This document shows, piece after piece, positions 51,867 through 64,000 of a DNA stretch of 64,000 bases (position 1 is the stretch's first letter; every line of letters begins with the position of its first letter). Made by a program: the position numbers and the translations under genes. Origin of the DNA: Trichoplusia ni (Eukaryota; Arthropoda; Insecta; Lepidoptera; Noctuidae); the NCBI RefSeq assembly GCF_003590095.1, contig NC_039483.1, forward strand, positions 12,586,001 to 12,650,000, read 5' to 3'. Under the pieces are notes generated by a model, which saw only the letters and a list, made by a program, of their open reading frames with translations, had not been told where the DNA came from and ran no database searches.

Positions 51867-53252
51867 CTGGCTATTTATATCACAATTCGGCCTCTAGATA
51901 TCGAATACTGATCTGCCATAAGCTTCTATATTATAAATACATCCGTGGGGATATCACAACAAAACTAATATAAATAAAACAAGTTCACGTCAAATTTAGT
52001 ACATTTATCCAGAAAATGGAGCTAAAATAGACTCTCTTGGAGGAACTTCAGACTTTGTAATGGCCTTAACCTGTTAAAAGTAAGAGCAGAAACATGTTTT
52101 TGAATATAACATTTTTCTTAAAGCTAAATACATACGAGCAAACTCACGAGTCATAATTATGAATCAGATTCAATGAGCATACTTTGTACGATAAGTCAGT
52201 TAGCGCTTATTCCGAAAAGCCTTTACAAAACAGCGCTGTGTTAGACTAAAATAGGTCACTGCTAATGTGTACTTTTACCAGGTGAGTGTTACAAAACAAA
52301 CAAGAACATTATCCTAGTACATTAGTAAGAATTGAGAAGGATGCTTTAATACAACCTTAATTCTCACACAGAACGTTTTTAGTATCAAAAACATAAATGT
52401 TTCTAAGCGTGAAATAAATATAAAGATACATCTTAAAATTCTCTTATTCAGAATATCAGAACGAGCATAGGCATTGAGAATTTTTCAAGTTTTAACTATA
52501 ATTATAATACCAAAAAGTATCTTTAGCCATTAGCGATGACGACAATCTTGCATTGCTACGCAAATAACTCTATTTATAAGACACTTTGCACATGTCAATT
52601 TCTATGCGTACTTGGGCCCTTATATATATGACCCGATTCTGTAACGTACTCCGGCGATGTAACCGAATATCGTTTCACTGGCGGAATAAGCGTGCTAATA
52701 AAACGAAAATTTACTTCAGGTACAGTCGTTGAGTCTCGAATTCATGAATTCAAGTGAAATTGTTATTAATTTGTTCTGGAAGATTTGTTCGTTGGTCTAT
52801 CTAATTAAGTGGGTACTTTGTACAGATACAATGTAGGAGTATAAGTCGAGAGCAAGTTCAATATTTTAACGTCGCCTTGGAAAGTACTTAATGTTGGTCA
52901 ATATTTTACTAGTGATCCTGTTCTGGTCTCTAGTAAGTCGCTCTCAAGTGCTTAAATTATTCGATTTGAGGAACAGGGAAAAATGAGCTTTATATACATT
53001 ATTTTGAGGCGAGTTTTCTATATTTATACTTCATAATTTTCGCTTTCGTAAATATTATATTGCGTTACGAAGATGCGGTAGAAGGTGGCTCAGTGAATTA
53101 TGAAAATCTAATGTTTTTGTAAGTGTTATTTGCGTATATTTATTACCTTGGTTTCTTAAAATACGGTTATGCTATTTTCTCTGCTTTCAAATATCTTTAA
53201 CGCGTCATTTTAAAAGGTGATGAGTGAAGAATGGCCAAAGTGTCGTCACATT

Positions 53253-53518
53253 TTAGGATTCTGCACCCAAAGGGTAAAATCCGTACCCCATTACTGAGGC
53301 TTCGTTGTATTTCCGTCTGTCCGTCTGTCACCAGGTGTGAACGGAGATAGCTAGACAGTCAAATTTCCCACAGATGATGTATTTCTGTTACCGCTATTAC
53401 AACAAATACTAAAAATAAACGGTAGTGTAAGGGAGAAACAAAATTTTGGGTCCAATGGGTACCCACCCTCAAACTTATTCGTCACTTATTACTTGTCTGT
53501 CTTGTTCAGCCGGTTTAT
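53253..53518 (-). repeat. Interspersed repeat, family A, copy 5
   Basis: It reads TTAGGATTCTGCACCCAAAG, GGTAAAATCCGTACCCCATT, ACTGAGGCTTCG, then TCCGTCTGTCCGTCTGTCAC(CAGG). This is the exact order of the family in reverse complement. It ends with CAGCCGGTTT, corresponding to the usual AAACCGGC start. Confidence 0.85.
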
Positions 53519-55367
53519 ACGCAATCCTCAGTAATACTAGTTATTAAGATATATTGGTCGCTGAAACTTCTATAGCCTTGTTTACAAATTTACAGCTAAT
53601 TCCATTCTTTTCGTCTTCAAATTCAAATAACGACTGCCCAACGAAAGATGGGCGTAGCTTAGTAGATATCATCACTTGCAGAGCCTTTTTCTCACACACC
53701 ATTACAAAAGCAAATTGGCACGAAAGTGTATACCCTCAATAGGTATGTTTCCTCGACTTTCGCAGAATAAATAAAGCTTTTTGCCTTTGTCGTGCGCGAT
53801 GGGGAAAAGTATTAACACTACTGTATAAAGAGCCTTTGCTTACCGCTAAGATATTGAATTGCAGAACAAATAACAAAATATACTTTGTACTTTAATATAG
53901 GTTGCAAAGACTAACCAAAACCTTTTTTAACAGGGATTTATTTTACTAATCCTCGGAATGAGTTACTTATTTCGTCATTATCTTAACGAGTTATCTTCGT
54001 ATGTAAGTGTATTAAAAAAAAACGTATATTTTTTTTAGTCTCTTAATAAATATTCGTACCTATATGCAATTTTATGCAAAGACTCCCATTGAAATAAATA
54101 CATGAATAATCTGACTCGAGTTTCTAACACAGTAATGTCAGATACTCAATTAAATACAGACCTTCGACTCTTGGAAGCAGATCACGTAGCTAATCCTCGC
54201 CTTAGTAAGTTTACTTTGTACTAATCTAGCGCTCAGCGTGAGCCATATAGCATAAATGAGACAAGCTACGGAGATCGGAGTATGTACTTATACCTTACTG
54301 GGTTAAATACACAGAAGAACGTTTTCTTGTTAGTCACTTGTTTGTATAATACCAAATTAATATGAAATCTTCAACCCGCTGTGAGTTATTGTGGCGATTC
54401 ATGTTTAAATTTATCCAATGCTTAAATTTAATTTAACAGGCTAGTAATTTTGTCCGTATTATTATTATTCTTGTTCCACTTTTAAGCCTTTTTAATCTGC
54501 CCAGAATTAATAATATAGGTTTCTATTCTAAGTCATTTTTTGCGAAAAATTGCGGTCTTAATAATATCTAAGCTGGTTCTTATGAAAGTCTTCGTAAAAG
54601 ATTGTTGAAGTAACATATGGTAGGTCTGATGAAACTGAAAGAAAAACCAAAGGCATGTTCATTTCAACTGAAGATGGAAAATTGAAATAGAGCTACAGAT
54701 CTGATTCTATAAGTCTTGGCTTAATCATTTTTCTAACTAGAGATAAAGAGGAACTCTCAGAATTTGTACAGTGATTTTTCATATTTTCATATGATTGATG
54801 TACAACCTAGTGACAGAGTTTTTGAACATCTGACGTTTTTGAAGTTTGATAAGTGATTCCTCCTGATTGTCCTATACCTATTAAGGTAGTTATAATATAT
54901 TCTTGTGTTTGGCGCGTGTGTGGGATTAGTTTTGGCGTGAATTGGGAATGTTTAAGTATATATAGGAATACTGCGGGAAAATCTAGGTACATATGTATTG
55001 AAAGTTGCCCTAAGTTTAATACCGACATGTCTTGCTTTCAGTTCACGTCTAACATCCCATTATACTGCGTTTCATCATAAGTAGGTATTAAACTAATTCC
55101 ACACAACGTTTATATGTAACATAGATTAATTTGAATGATGGTATGTTCACGTCTTGGGCGGTGATTTAGCGCTTCATTTATTACTGTATAATGAGGATTC
55201 TAATTAATATTTATGCTTTGTACTGTTATGAATATCTGGAGATAAACAAATGTCTATAAGTAAGACGCAAAGGTGTTTATCTGGGAAGCTTAAGATCTTG
55301 CTCTTGAATGACGATACCTCATTAAAGAGACAATAATTGTGATACCTGATTGATGTTAATAAGCTAG

Positions 55368-55450
55368 GGAGCCGTTGGCGTGAAAAGAGATAGCGCTCTA
55401 CAACGTGTAGTGCTCTCTCTTACACCGCTGCAGTCTAAGGTGGTGGTGTT
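55368..55450. repeat. Short GC-richer palindromic repeat
   Basis: AGAGATAGCGCTCTACA (55386-55402) pairs imperfectly with TGTAGTGCTCTCTCT (55406-55420) around the loop ACG. It is followed by TACACCGCTGCAGTCTAAGG and a TGGTGGTGTTGGTGT tract. The block resembles a small repeated element, but there is only one copy in the window and its ends are undefined. Confidence 0.35.
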
Positions 55451-56321
55451 GGTGTAGGTAAATACACCAGAGAGATGATTCTTAAGTTAATATATTGTCA
55501 GTTAACAGAATATAATGTTAACTTTGGCAGACTATGGATGAAAAAACACAAAAACATTTTTAAAATAAAATACCTTTTCAATTCTCAAATTAAAGTTTAT
55601 ATTCCTTTAAGTACATACCTAACTATACCATTCTTAACCCAAAAGATTTTATCAGAAGATTTAATTCTAATATCATTGTTTAAAATGTAAGCAATAATAC
55701 GCAGAAAGTCTTGAATATCGAAATGAAATTGTATTTGCGAAGGTTTTATTTTGACTGTATGGCCTCCCTAAAATTCCAAGAGAAAATTAATCTGGCTTCT
55801 TTTGATGAACGAGGGAATTATTAGGTTCTCTTTGGCTACGTAGATGTGGTGTCAAATAAAAAGTCCCTTTTAATTACATCTTCTTAGCTTCCATTTATTT
55901 TTGGTACTTGTGAACTGTAAAAACTTAAGTAATGAATTTTACGTCAGAGGGTACGATAAAAAGAATAAAACACTAGCAAACGTAATACTATTCTCCCTTC
56001 TAACTTATGTGAAACTGTACAAGCAAGAATGTTATATTAACTTGCAAGATAATGTTTTGACAGACCTTTTGCCGTCCCTGGGATAGTTACACGTTGGTAT
56101 TTCAAATTAATTATGAGTTCGTGTATTTTACCTTTCATTTTTATTTTCCACCGCACATAGTTCGTGCCAGAATGTACTCTTTTACCGCTGAAACTTTTTA
56201 TCCCGGAAAGGAGATAATTTTTATGCGGGCGACCACGCTGGCATCCTATACATTACTCAACGTACTCTTGCATTATTGTTATCACAACTTTCGTGAGGTG
56301 GATTCGTACCTAGTTATTTAT

Positions 56322-56492
56322 TTAATAACGGTTGACTCGTTTATCGCCTGACTAGTAGTTCTTAATCATGAACTCGTTTCGTACGATTTGCAACTCCACC
56401 GCCAAGTCGTTTCACTATTAAGGACTTCAATCTGGCCCGAAACTAGTCGGGCTATCCCGATAAATACGCATGAACAAACCTTGGTCATTTAA
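56322..56492. mobile_element. 171-bp TTAA-flanked MITE, copy 2 (degenerate)
   Basis: Bounded by TTAA at 56322-56325 and 56489-56492, it is exactly the same length as the copy at 35999-36169. The right half is clearly homologous: ATTAAGGACTTCAATCTGGC, CCGAAACTAGTCGGGCTATC, then CCGATAAATACGCATGA. The left end TAACGGTTGACTCGTTTATC matches the left terminal repeat of copy 1 with several changes and a small deletion. The perfect inner hairpin of copy 1 is absent. This copy is much older or derives from another subfamily. Part of an incidental reading frame (56094-56351) overlaps it. Confidence 0.75.
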
Positions 56493-57439
56493 TTAATAAT
56501 AACTGTTACATTCGCTTAATGTTTTAAACTATAAAATATGTGCACTATTCGCGTCATACTCTTTTATCTGATTGCCATTTGTTTTTATTATCTTGCGTAC
56601 TACCGTATATAATAATAGCTATTGTGTACACTGTCATGAGGTCTACAATAGGGCAATAAATGTAATGTTTGCACTTTGATTAGGATGCGGCGATCATAAA
56701 GATATAGATGGTGGCTTGTAATCCATGTGATTTTAAATAAGGTCATGAAGGCAGCATTTAGCTTGCATAATAATGTTGTAAGAAGTAACACGTTTATTTA
56801 TAAACAAATGAGAAAATAAGCCCGGACTTCTTACCTAAACTACATAAAGAAAAATATTAAAAGTTAGATTGAATATACAGAATACAGGTGATTTAAGCGT
56901 CTAAAATAGTAATCTAGGTCATTCCAGTTTGTAACTATATCTTGACTCAGACTAATGTAAATCTTAATAAAGCCACATTAATATTTCAGCGGAGTCAGTT
57001 TGAAGCCTACCTACAAATAAAATCTGGCTGAAAAGTTAAAATATTATACTTTTGCTGGGAAAGTAGATTAAAAAAGTGTTTAAAGGTGGTGATTTAATTT
57101 TCATCCGTAGTGCAAAAAAGTGCGTGGTTTTTATTTTTATTAAATAAGCATTTCGTACAAAGGCAGCACTGACCAAAACTCATCGCCATCTCAAAATAAA
57201 AACGGGTTAAATACTTTATTTCAAAAAAGTATTGACAAATTTTCAGAATAAATAATTTATTGTCGAACTGTATTAACGTCTAGACAAATAAAATTAACAA
57301 ACACAATTTGTACCACATGAAGCGACTCCACGTAAAGAAAAAAAAAAACAATTCTATGCACGAATTCGCGATTGTAAATTGTTATGTTCACAATAACGTT
57401 AAAATGTACCTGACGTAACATTTGAAATGAAAACATAAG

Positions 57440-57545
57440 AAACATACGGGGGCGTGCAAAGGTCACGGTCGCAGTCGTGTCGGCCGGGGCGACGGCAACA
57501 CTCGTCGTGAGACGCGAACCTCAATCGTACGACTTCGGGTTGTAT
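57440..57545. promoter_or_regulatory. Isolated GC-rich island, possible promoter or short exon
   Basis: About 105 bases, including CAAAGGTCACGG and GTGTCGGCCGGGGCGACGG, are CpG-rich between very AT-rich flanks. CAAAGGTCA resembles a nuclear-receptor half-site. The minus strand has an open frame (residues ECCRRPGRHDCDRDLC) between a weak acceptor-like AAG and CCC|GTATGT, but nothing recognisable. The plus strand is open too. It could be a regulatory element, a first exon or a remnant of inserted DNA. Confidence 0.3.
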
Positions 57546-58971
57546 TGTTCTTTTTGAATTCCGAATTCGAAAAGCCGAAATTTTAAGAAGGGTAACACTT
57601 TATAATTATAAATTGAGTACCTAAATAATTTAAATTAATTCTTATATTTTATTTCATATAAATTAAATTATTTTCATATTAAATTTTTAAGCCTTGTGTT
57701 TATTAAGGCTAGTATTATAATAAAATATATAACTATTTACCTTAATAAAATTTTAATATACAATTTTATTAACCAGTATCACTGTTTTTATGTGACTTTA
57801 AAATTGTGTAATCAAGGATAGGTATCTAATAGTAATATAATACTAAACAAACATTTAATAACAATATTTACATTGATCATGACGTAATAAAGCCAAAGAA
57901 AAAACAACCGTTACCTTTGACCCCTTATCTTTTTCGTTACGACGCTAAAACAATTTTCGGTAAAATTCGACAGATGACATAAAAATCAATTGTCGTTTCT
58001 TTTGGACCGTACTCAGCCATTTTCCCTCCCCATACGATTAAAATCCGTGAATACAGACAATCGGATTACATACCCTTCTGTCGTTTTGTTATCGGAGAAA
58101 AAACGATGTCAAGTGTATTCTGACAGGCGGAGAAACTTGGAAATAATTATCTCTTAACCCAGTAAAAAGAACTCCACAGAGGTTCTACACGAGTAAAATT
58201 GGTTCCCGTGTGAAAACTTTTGATGGAAAACGAATGTTGAAGTTTCGGCCAGTTATAAATCAATACCTCCGAAGCGAACTCACCCTTGTCAAGCAAAGTG
58301 GCTGCGGACGTATCTACCTTCCTACATTTTTTAACACCTTCCTTTTAATGAAGCCTTCTTTTAGGCAACTAGCTTATGTTAGTACTCGTAGTTGGTAGGA
58401 TTTTAGCTACGCTCAGGAACGTAGTTAGAAATTGGACAAGTCATTAGTTGTTCCACTTGGATTGAATTGCCGACATTTCTCACAAAATATGATGCAGCCT
58501 GTAACGTTCTTTTGTGAATATAATTGAGTATCCGGTCCTCGTTATTCACTTCGTACGTTATTTCTAATTATTGCCAACTACGTCACTGTAGCGTTTGAAG
58601 ATTTCGCATCCTTTGCAAGCTCGAGTCAGCTCATTTTAAAAGAGTAATCGACTGTTGGCTGAAGCTAGGCCACGCAAATATAATCGTTTCAGGCTTGATG
58701 ACGTTCGTCTTGCTCGTTCGTTAAGCCCTCTGGCTTTTGGTCGCAATCTCATAAAATATGCTAAAATGTACTTTGGACCCACGTTGATGTCATTAAATGT
58801 AACGCAACTGGAACAAATTGTAATAGAATGTATAAGCGAATCATTTCTATTACCTACGATGATAATATGGATATGTGTGATATTCTAAGGACTAAAGACT
58901 ATGTGCAGTCTTTGCAGTAGAACGTAATATGTATAGCTACTAAGTAAAAACAAATAACAAGATAAAATATA

Positions 58972-59155
58972 AAACCTCCTAGAGTAAAAACTAAAAGTAT
59001 TTTTATCAAACATATGTATATAAGAAAAATCACATACATATAATGTAAACAAATGAAATTAAAAACGCCATATCCGTTCGGGAGCTATGATGCCACAGAA
59101 AGAGACAGGCAGGCACATGAAACTTATAACACCACTCTTTTCGCGTCGGGGTTAA
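58972..59155 (-). repeat. Interspersed repeat, family B ('ACCCCGAC'), copy 2
   Basis: In reverse orientation it ends TTTTCGCGTCGGGGTTAA and contains GGGAGCTATGATGCCACAGA(AAGAGACAGGCAGG). This corresponds to the family's ACCCCGAC start and CTGTCTNTCTGTGGCATCATAGCTCCC core. It is better preserved than copy 1 at 37225-37385. Confidence 0.8.
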
Positions 59156-59757
59156 AAACTATTTTTCATGATAACGGATCGGAACAAAGTAGAAATTTAC
59201 TGAAACCCTGACTTTCGCATTGCGGTTAGCTCTTTCGGCCAACCGCACTTGCATGTTTTTAATTATTTAGAGGTACTCTCATCATTGTTGGTAAATGATA
59301 GGGTGAATTATTTTTGACAATCCAATCAAAAATGGATCGGATCGCATGGGATGGATCGGAAATATTCAGCTATAAAACAGAAAATATTAGCACAAATTTT
59401 AAACGCTATCGCATATTGACCATATTTATAACAATAGTAAACAAAAAAATGCAGTGCTCATGGTGTTTCTAATCATGATAACACCAATGACTTATATTAT
59501 CCGCCCTAGTTGCCTACATTGTTTAAGTTTATAATATTTGAGAAATGAATATTATTTGGACTCACATTTTTTCTACGCTCTCAAGAAAGGACATGGCAGA
59601 AAGAAGTCTGAATTGTTGCGACCTAATTTAACAAAGGTCATGGAACATGGCAGCTTTGAATATTTTAGTCACTACTAAAATATGCAGTGTAGTTCACTGC
59701 AAAAAAGGTCATTGTGTTTTACATTAGCTAAAAATTGTTCCTATTTGGTAATAAAAA

Positions 59758-59946
59758 AACGACTCCCGCATTAAGGAATTTTAATCTTTGTGTTGCGAGG
59801 GTGTTTCACTAACATTCAAGCCACATGCGCAAAGACACTCAGACTCAGGACAAGCATTAATGGATCACTCAAATGCTTTCCCTGCGTGGGGATCAAACCC
59901 ACGACACGCTCTGCGGGTTTGTCGTGAAGACCACCACTCGGCTATT
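59758..59946 (-). repeat. tRNA-derived SINE, copy 3 (best preserved)
   Basis: On the minus strand the element begins TAGCCGAGTGGTGGTCTTCA, an excellent A box with tRNA-like context. It then has GTGGGTTTGATCCCCAC (59886-59902), a B box with its flanking T-stem. The tRNA-unrelated body follows, with CTTGTCCTGAGTCTGAGTGT and GTTGCGAGG...AAAGATTAAAATTCC. Copies 1 (24085) and 2 (40898) share parts of it. It is an interspersed element, not a functional tRNA gene: no acceptor stem or complete clover-leaf is visible. Confidence 0.8.
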
Positions 59947-61256
59947 TAATTTTCCAGTTCTCATTTTAATACATAATTCAACATTAAATATTATAATTAT
60001 TCAGTTACTACAAACAATTGTTTGCAAGTATATTTGTAACAAAAGCTTTGAACACACATGCCAAATTACTTTCATGACTTGTTCAATTGAGAGACTGAAG
60101 TATGTTACTTAAAATTACTTACGCGTGACGATTTCCTAAGTAACTGAAATTAAAGGTTCACAGCCCGTATAACATGACTTTTGCCTTACATTCGCCATAA
60201 TATTTCAACGCTACCAAAGAATTGTTACTGACAACTTGCCAATCAAAATGTTATTGACAAAGGGGAAAAAACGCAAAGAACCCAAAATGGAGAATTTTGA
60301 TTCTGAAAATTCAATTGAACGAATAGAAATAAATGGAAATGGCTGCAGACTCCTAAAGTGTTGGCTTTAATTGAAACGTATCAGAGAATGGGTAAACGAT
60401 TTGCGAATAAAGAAAAACAAAAGGTATTTGTTTTTTGAACCATGTTCAAGAGTTTGTTGAGGGTAATCACTCGTCACAAAATTGTATCGAAAATAAACAC
60501 TCTTTATTACTTACATTAGGATCTCATTTCAAGATCGCACGAGTATTCCATGCAGGTTTCAAGTAAACGCCGAATAGATGGAGCTATCATGAATATTTAG
60601 AGTTTACTAAGCTTGGTCTGTTTATGAGCGACCATCTATTTACGTAGGTACCGGGACCCTCTGAGCTTCAGAGGCACGTAAGCCTATAGAACCTGTCTAA
60701 CTTTGATCTTTGACAGTCGTTAAGTCCCTAAAATTCTGACAGCGAATTTTATCAAGGGATACCATATTACCCAAAAATAATGTAGCTAGAATGTATGATG
60801 AAGTAAGTGACCTCTGAATGTTTCGGAAGGATTTCATGGCAAGTGTTCTAAACGTCCAAATATTGACGTGGCTACTAAGTCACACCTGCTGTGGCCTGTA
60901 AATGTTAGTCTTAAGTATCACAAGGGTTATTAAAGGCTGTAGCGTCCGTTCTGAAAGAGCTACTGATTCAATTAAGTTCTACCATCTAATAGGATACAAG
61001 TATCACTAATAGGTATGTAGAGTAATATGTATTAGTTATTTTTATAGAGTTTCCAGAGGTTACTAATGACCAGCTTTGACTTTGCTCAGTTTGCCTTTTG
61101 TTGTTATTTGTCTAATCTGTACTTAAATATTTACAAATTACAGTCCATTTAACTCTTTTTTTAGTACTAAAAAAAATCTTAAATTAGTGTGGATTTTAGA
61201 CTCGTAGATATAAAGTAGTTAAATTAATATTAAATCTAACGCACTTATCAATTTGT

Positions 61257-61292
61257 AGTTTTTGTTTCAATATAATTATTGAAACAAAAACT
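61257..61292. repeat. Perfect short inverted repeat (15-bp arms)
   Basis: AGTTTTTGTTTCAAT (61257-61271) and ATTGAAACAAAAACT (61278-61292) are exact reverse complements around a 6-base spacer, ATAATT. The outermost spacer bases (A61272 and T61277) can also pair, extending the stem to 16. The stem is AT-rich. There is no recognised association. Confidence 0.8.
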
Positions 61293-62521
61293 TTGCTTTC
61301 ATCATATTATATACTTTAATTTGAGGATAACAATAAAACAAAAGTATTTCCATTCACATTTATCATCGCTACCGATGCAGAACTGTAGAATTCTTACTGA
61401 AATCGATTACCCCACTAATAATTTATTACTGCGAGCACCTGGTCGGCCTTACCCGACGTTCAAAGGGCCGTACTGTACATTAATATGTATGTATTTAAGG
61501 AAATTTAATATCTCTAGCTTAAGGAAGAAGATTCGAGGTTTAGTAACGATTTTCGTGTAATATTTTGGTAGTGTCTAATTATTATAAGAACATTTACTCT
61601 TCAGTTCGGTATTTTTTTAAACAATAAAAATCAAACCCATTCTTGCAATGCTCATTATAACAAAATTGTTACTTTGTAATTGACCGATGTTAGAAGCTTT
61701 TTAAAAACGCAAAATTTCTTGGCAACAGTCATGTAAAAGATTGCAATTATTTTTTACACATAGTACATTTTTAAATGAGCCGAAGACCTAATTTCAAATA
61801 GACTATTTTCAGGCACTTTTAACACGTAGCGGTGATTGCCATAGGTAGAACCGGCAAGAAACTCCAGACTTGTACAATTTATGTTTAACTTCAAGAAACA
61901 ATGCATTTGTGTTGTTGCTCTTCCACTACTGCGACCTTATTCACTAAATTCAAAACTTCTAAACAAAAAATTTTTCACCACTATTAATAAAATAATTAAC
62001 CTAAAACAATACAGGCCTAACCTGACCCGATTTAACCGTACGGACATGATGCGTGTTTCATAATAAACTCATAAATACCAAGTATAAACTGATCAGATCA
62101 CGCAACACGACATCACTGTTCGTCCCAAACATTTGTCTTTTACCGTAAACATTAGCAGGATCATAGAACATTTTATTACCAACCGCTAGTTATTTTTGCG
62201 TGACCATAGAAATAATATATGATGTTGTAAAATCGTAATATTATGACGCATTCCGCTGAAGATTCAGTCCCATTTCATGCATGTTAAAATGTGAACACGC
62301 TGTTTTGATACATCGTAAATTAGGCAAATTATTATTTTGTTGTCTGTTTTTTAGATTATGGAACATGTTTCGGTAATTGGATTATAGTGCTTGCTAACAA
62401 GTGGTTTAGTAATTGGCAACCTGTGCTGTTGGCAAATATTATGAATCTATCTATAACTCCATTGAGTATAGTATTCGTTTACCAATATAACACAAGACGG
62501 CACGATGTGTGAAATTTTAAT

Positions 62522-62774
62522 AAAAACCTAGTCAGACTCCGTGGTTTCGGTAAAAATTGGGTAATAAATCAATTTGCAACAAACATTTCTGAAACAATAC
62601 ATTTCTGACGGTAGCTCGATGCTTCTTTTCTGTTTTGTTGTTATTTCGTTAACATAAACCTAGGTAGCTATTACGGATCATGAGGTTCAGCCTGGTGAGA
62701 GACGGAAGGACAGACTACAGAGCTTTAGTCGGTAATACGGTTGCGGTTTTACCCTTTTGTTACAGAACCCTAAC
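62522..62774 (+). repeat. Interspersed repeat, family A, copy 6
   Basis: The 5' part is degraded (AAAAACCTAGTCAGACTCCG, TGGTTTCGG). The 3' part is clear: GGATCATGAGGTTCAGCCTG, GTGAGAGACGGAAGGACAGA, CTTTAGTCGGTAATACGG, then TTACAGAACCCTAA. It is colinear with copies 1 and 4. Confidence 0.75.
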
Positions 62775-64000
62775 GAAAAGAGATTAAGCATGAATGGAAG
62801 ATCCTACATATTTGGAAGGTCTAAAATAGAAGGTATTGATTAAAGTTTAAGTTTAATTTTACCGATTCACGATGAATATAGTGAAACACGCAAATGTAAC
62901 ATTATTATTTTTGTAAAGTCTATTTTTAACCCTAAAAATGTTTAAAATAACTTCCATAATATTAAGAGCGAGAGATCTATCCATCAGGAAGTTAAAAAGC
63001 TATCAATCTCCGTATTTGCCCTGTAATACGCTGTATCGGTAAGAATAGAAACAACATTAATACATTCTAAAATAAACAGTGACATTTACTTTACATAAAA
63101 CAACACTTTTCGTAAATGTAAAATTGGCATTTCTTATAAATAAAGTCTAATAGATCAGTCATCAATCTGATTACTAATGCATGTAATACATTTTGATCAA
63201 AATACAATATCTTCGCACGTTCTTAGTCTAATGACACATCCCTTATACCTTTTGGAAGGTACAACAAAGACTTATTTGCGCAAAAACATATCTGTCAACG
63301 GTTTATTAGTCACCTATAATGATAATTTAATTATAATAGATACTAATGCGCTACGGATCGCTTGGCAATTGTTCATCATTCCCATCTTATTTTAACCACT
63401 ATTGATTTATATTGATGCCCATTGTTTTGACAACCTACATTATCTATAATTAACCAGCTAATACAACGTGGATTAGCAGAAGATTGATGAAATAGTTATA
63501 CAAAATTAATCAACTGTAAATTAGCTGATGAGAGCTTATATTCAGTGTTTGACGGCACATGATTAAAGATGTTTTTCGATTATAAATGTTCGCGTTAATG
63601 GGTTTGAAAGAAAACATAAATTTTGACTGTTTTGTATAAATATGTTTAGAAAATTTGTTTAGCTTGCATAGTAGATCAGTCAATATTCTTATCAGTTTTG
63701 AGAGATAAGACCTCCTTTCGTCGAACTGCTTAGTTTCATATGTAGCCCGTTTGCTCTATAGTCGTAAATGCTTTAATGATCCATTTACATGTAAGCACCT
63801 ACTCGTAAGTTCATATGATGCAGTTCTGTCATTGGGCGTCACGCTGTGGAACAAATAAAATGGTCGTGCAGACAGTTCTATATTCATTTTATTACACTCC
63901 TTCCTACATATTATTATGATGCCACCATCTTGACTGACGCACTTCCCAATAACTACATTTACTTGTATAAGCGTGAATTCTTTGTCGCTAAAATTAATAT

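Larger units (their letters stand above)
33024..64000. other. Mostly AT-rich noncoding DNA with scattered old repeats
   Basis: Apart from the repeats, hairpins and weak exon candidate listed separately, I see no supported gene in this 31 kb. If the exon at 32900 is real, much of this could be a long intron. The open frames of 60-95 codons (for example 49886-50164, 54853-55080, 58655-58888, 61279-61560) do not have good splice signals plus coding-like composition together. Confidence 0.45.

Noticed and set aside
53595..53742. Possible exon between ATTTACAG and AG|GTATGT
   Set aside because: The only open frame ends in a stop exactly at the donor and the peptide is not protein-like.
59886..59946. 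tRNA-gene-like A and B boxes
   Set aside because: No complete clover-leaf or acceptor stem; related copies at 24.1 and 40.9 kb show it is a SINE, not a functional tRNA gene.

Overview
The window looks like nuclear DNA of a lepidopteran insect (moth or butterfly). It is AT-rich and intron- or intergenic-like, with no operons and no long uninterrupted reading frames. It also carries several short interspersed repeats whose diagnostic strings I recognise from moth genomes: the 'GGGTACGGAACCCTAA'-ending repeat, the 'ACCCCGAC...' repeat, a tRNA-derived SINE and a TTAA-flanked inverted-repeat element. Species and chromosome cannot be named from the sequence alone.

The clearest gene is on the + strand. 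A textbook insect core promoter sits at 15194-15256: a TATA box, an initiator 30 bases later and a DPE at exactly +28. It drives a GC-rich first exon ending at a GTAAGC donor at 15495. A second, strongly coding exon (19834-20272) lies about 4.3 kb downstream between a CAG acceptor and a GTGAGT donor. The two exons are phase-compatible in a frame that has no ATG in exon 1, so the start codon is an open question. The gene product is not recognised; the exon-2 peptide looks disordered and phosphosite-rich. A CpG-rich block at 10320-10600 may be an alternative promoter or first exon.

Two smaller candidate exons are supported by composition and splice signals. One at 32900-33023 (+) has an ATG, 41 codons and a GTAAGT donor; its peptide resembles the N-terminus of insect 4-coumarate:CoA-ligase/luciferase-like acyl-CoA synthetases. 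The other, 22756-22872 (+), is a possible terminal exon with a stop codon. A third, at 51795-51866, is weak.

Layout: 1-10.2 kb, no confident gene. 10.3-10.6 kb, GC-rich island. 15.2-20.3 kb, promoter, exon 1, intron 1 and exon 2. 20.3-64 kb, mostly noncoding DNA with old interspersed repeats (six copies of one family, two or three copies of others), a striking pair of 171-bp TTAA-bounded MITEs at 36.0 and 56.3 kb, several perfect hairpins, and the candidate 32.9 kb exon. No rRNA genes, confident functional tRNA genes, CRISPR arrays or intact transposon genes were seen.
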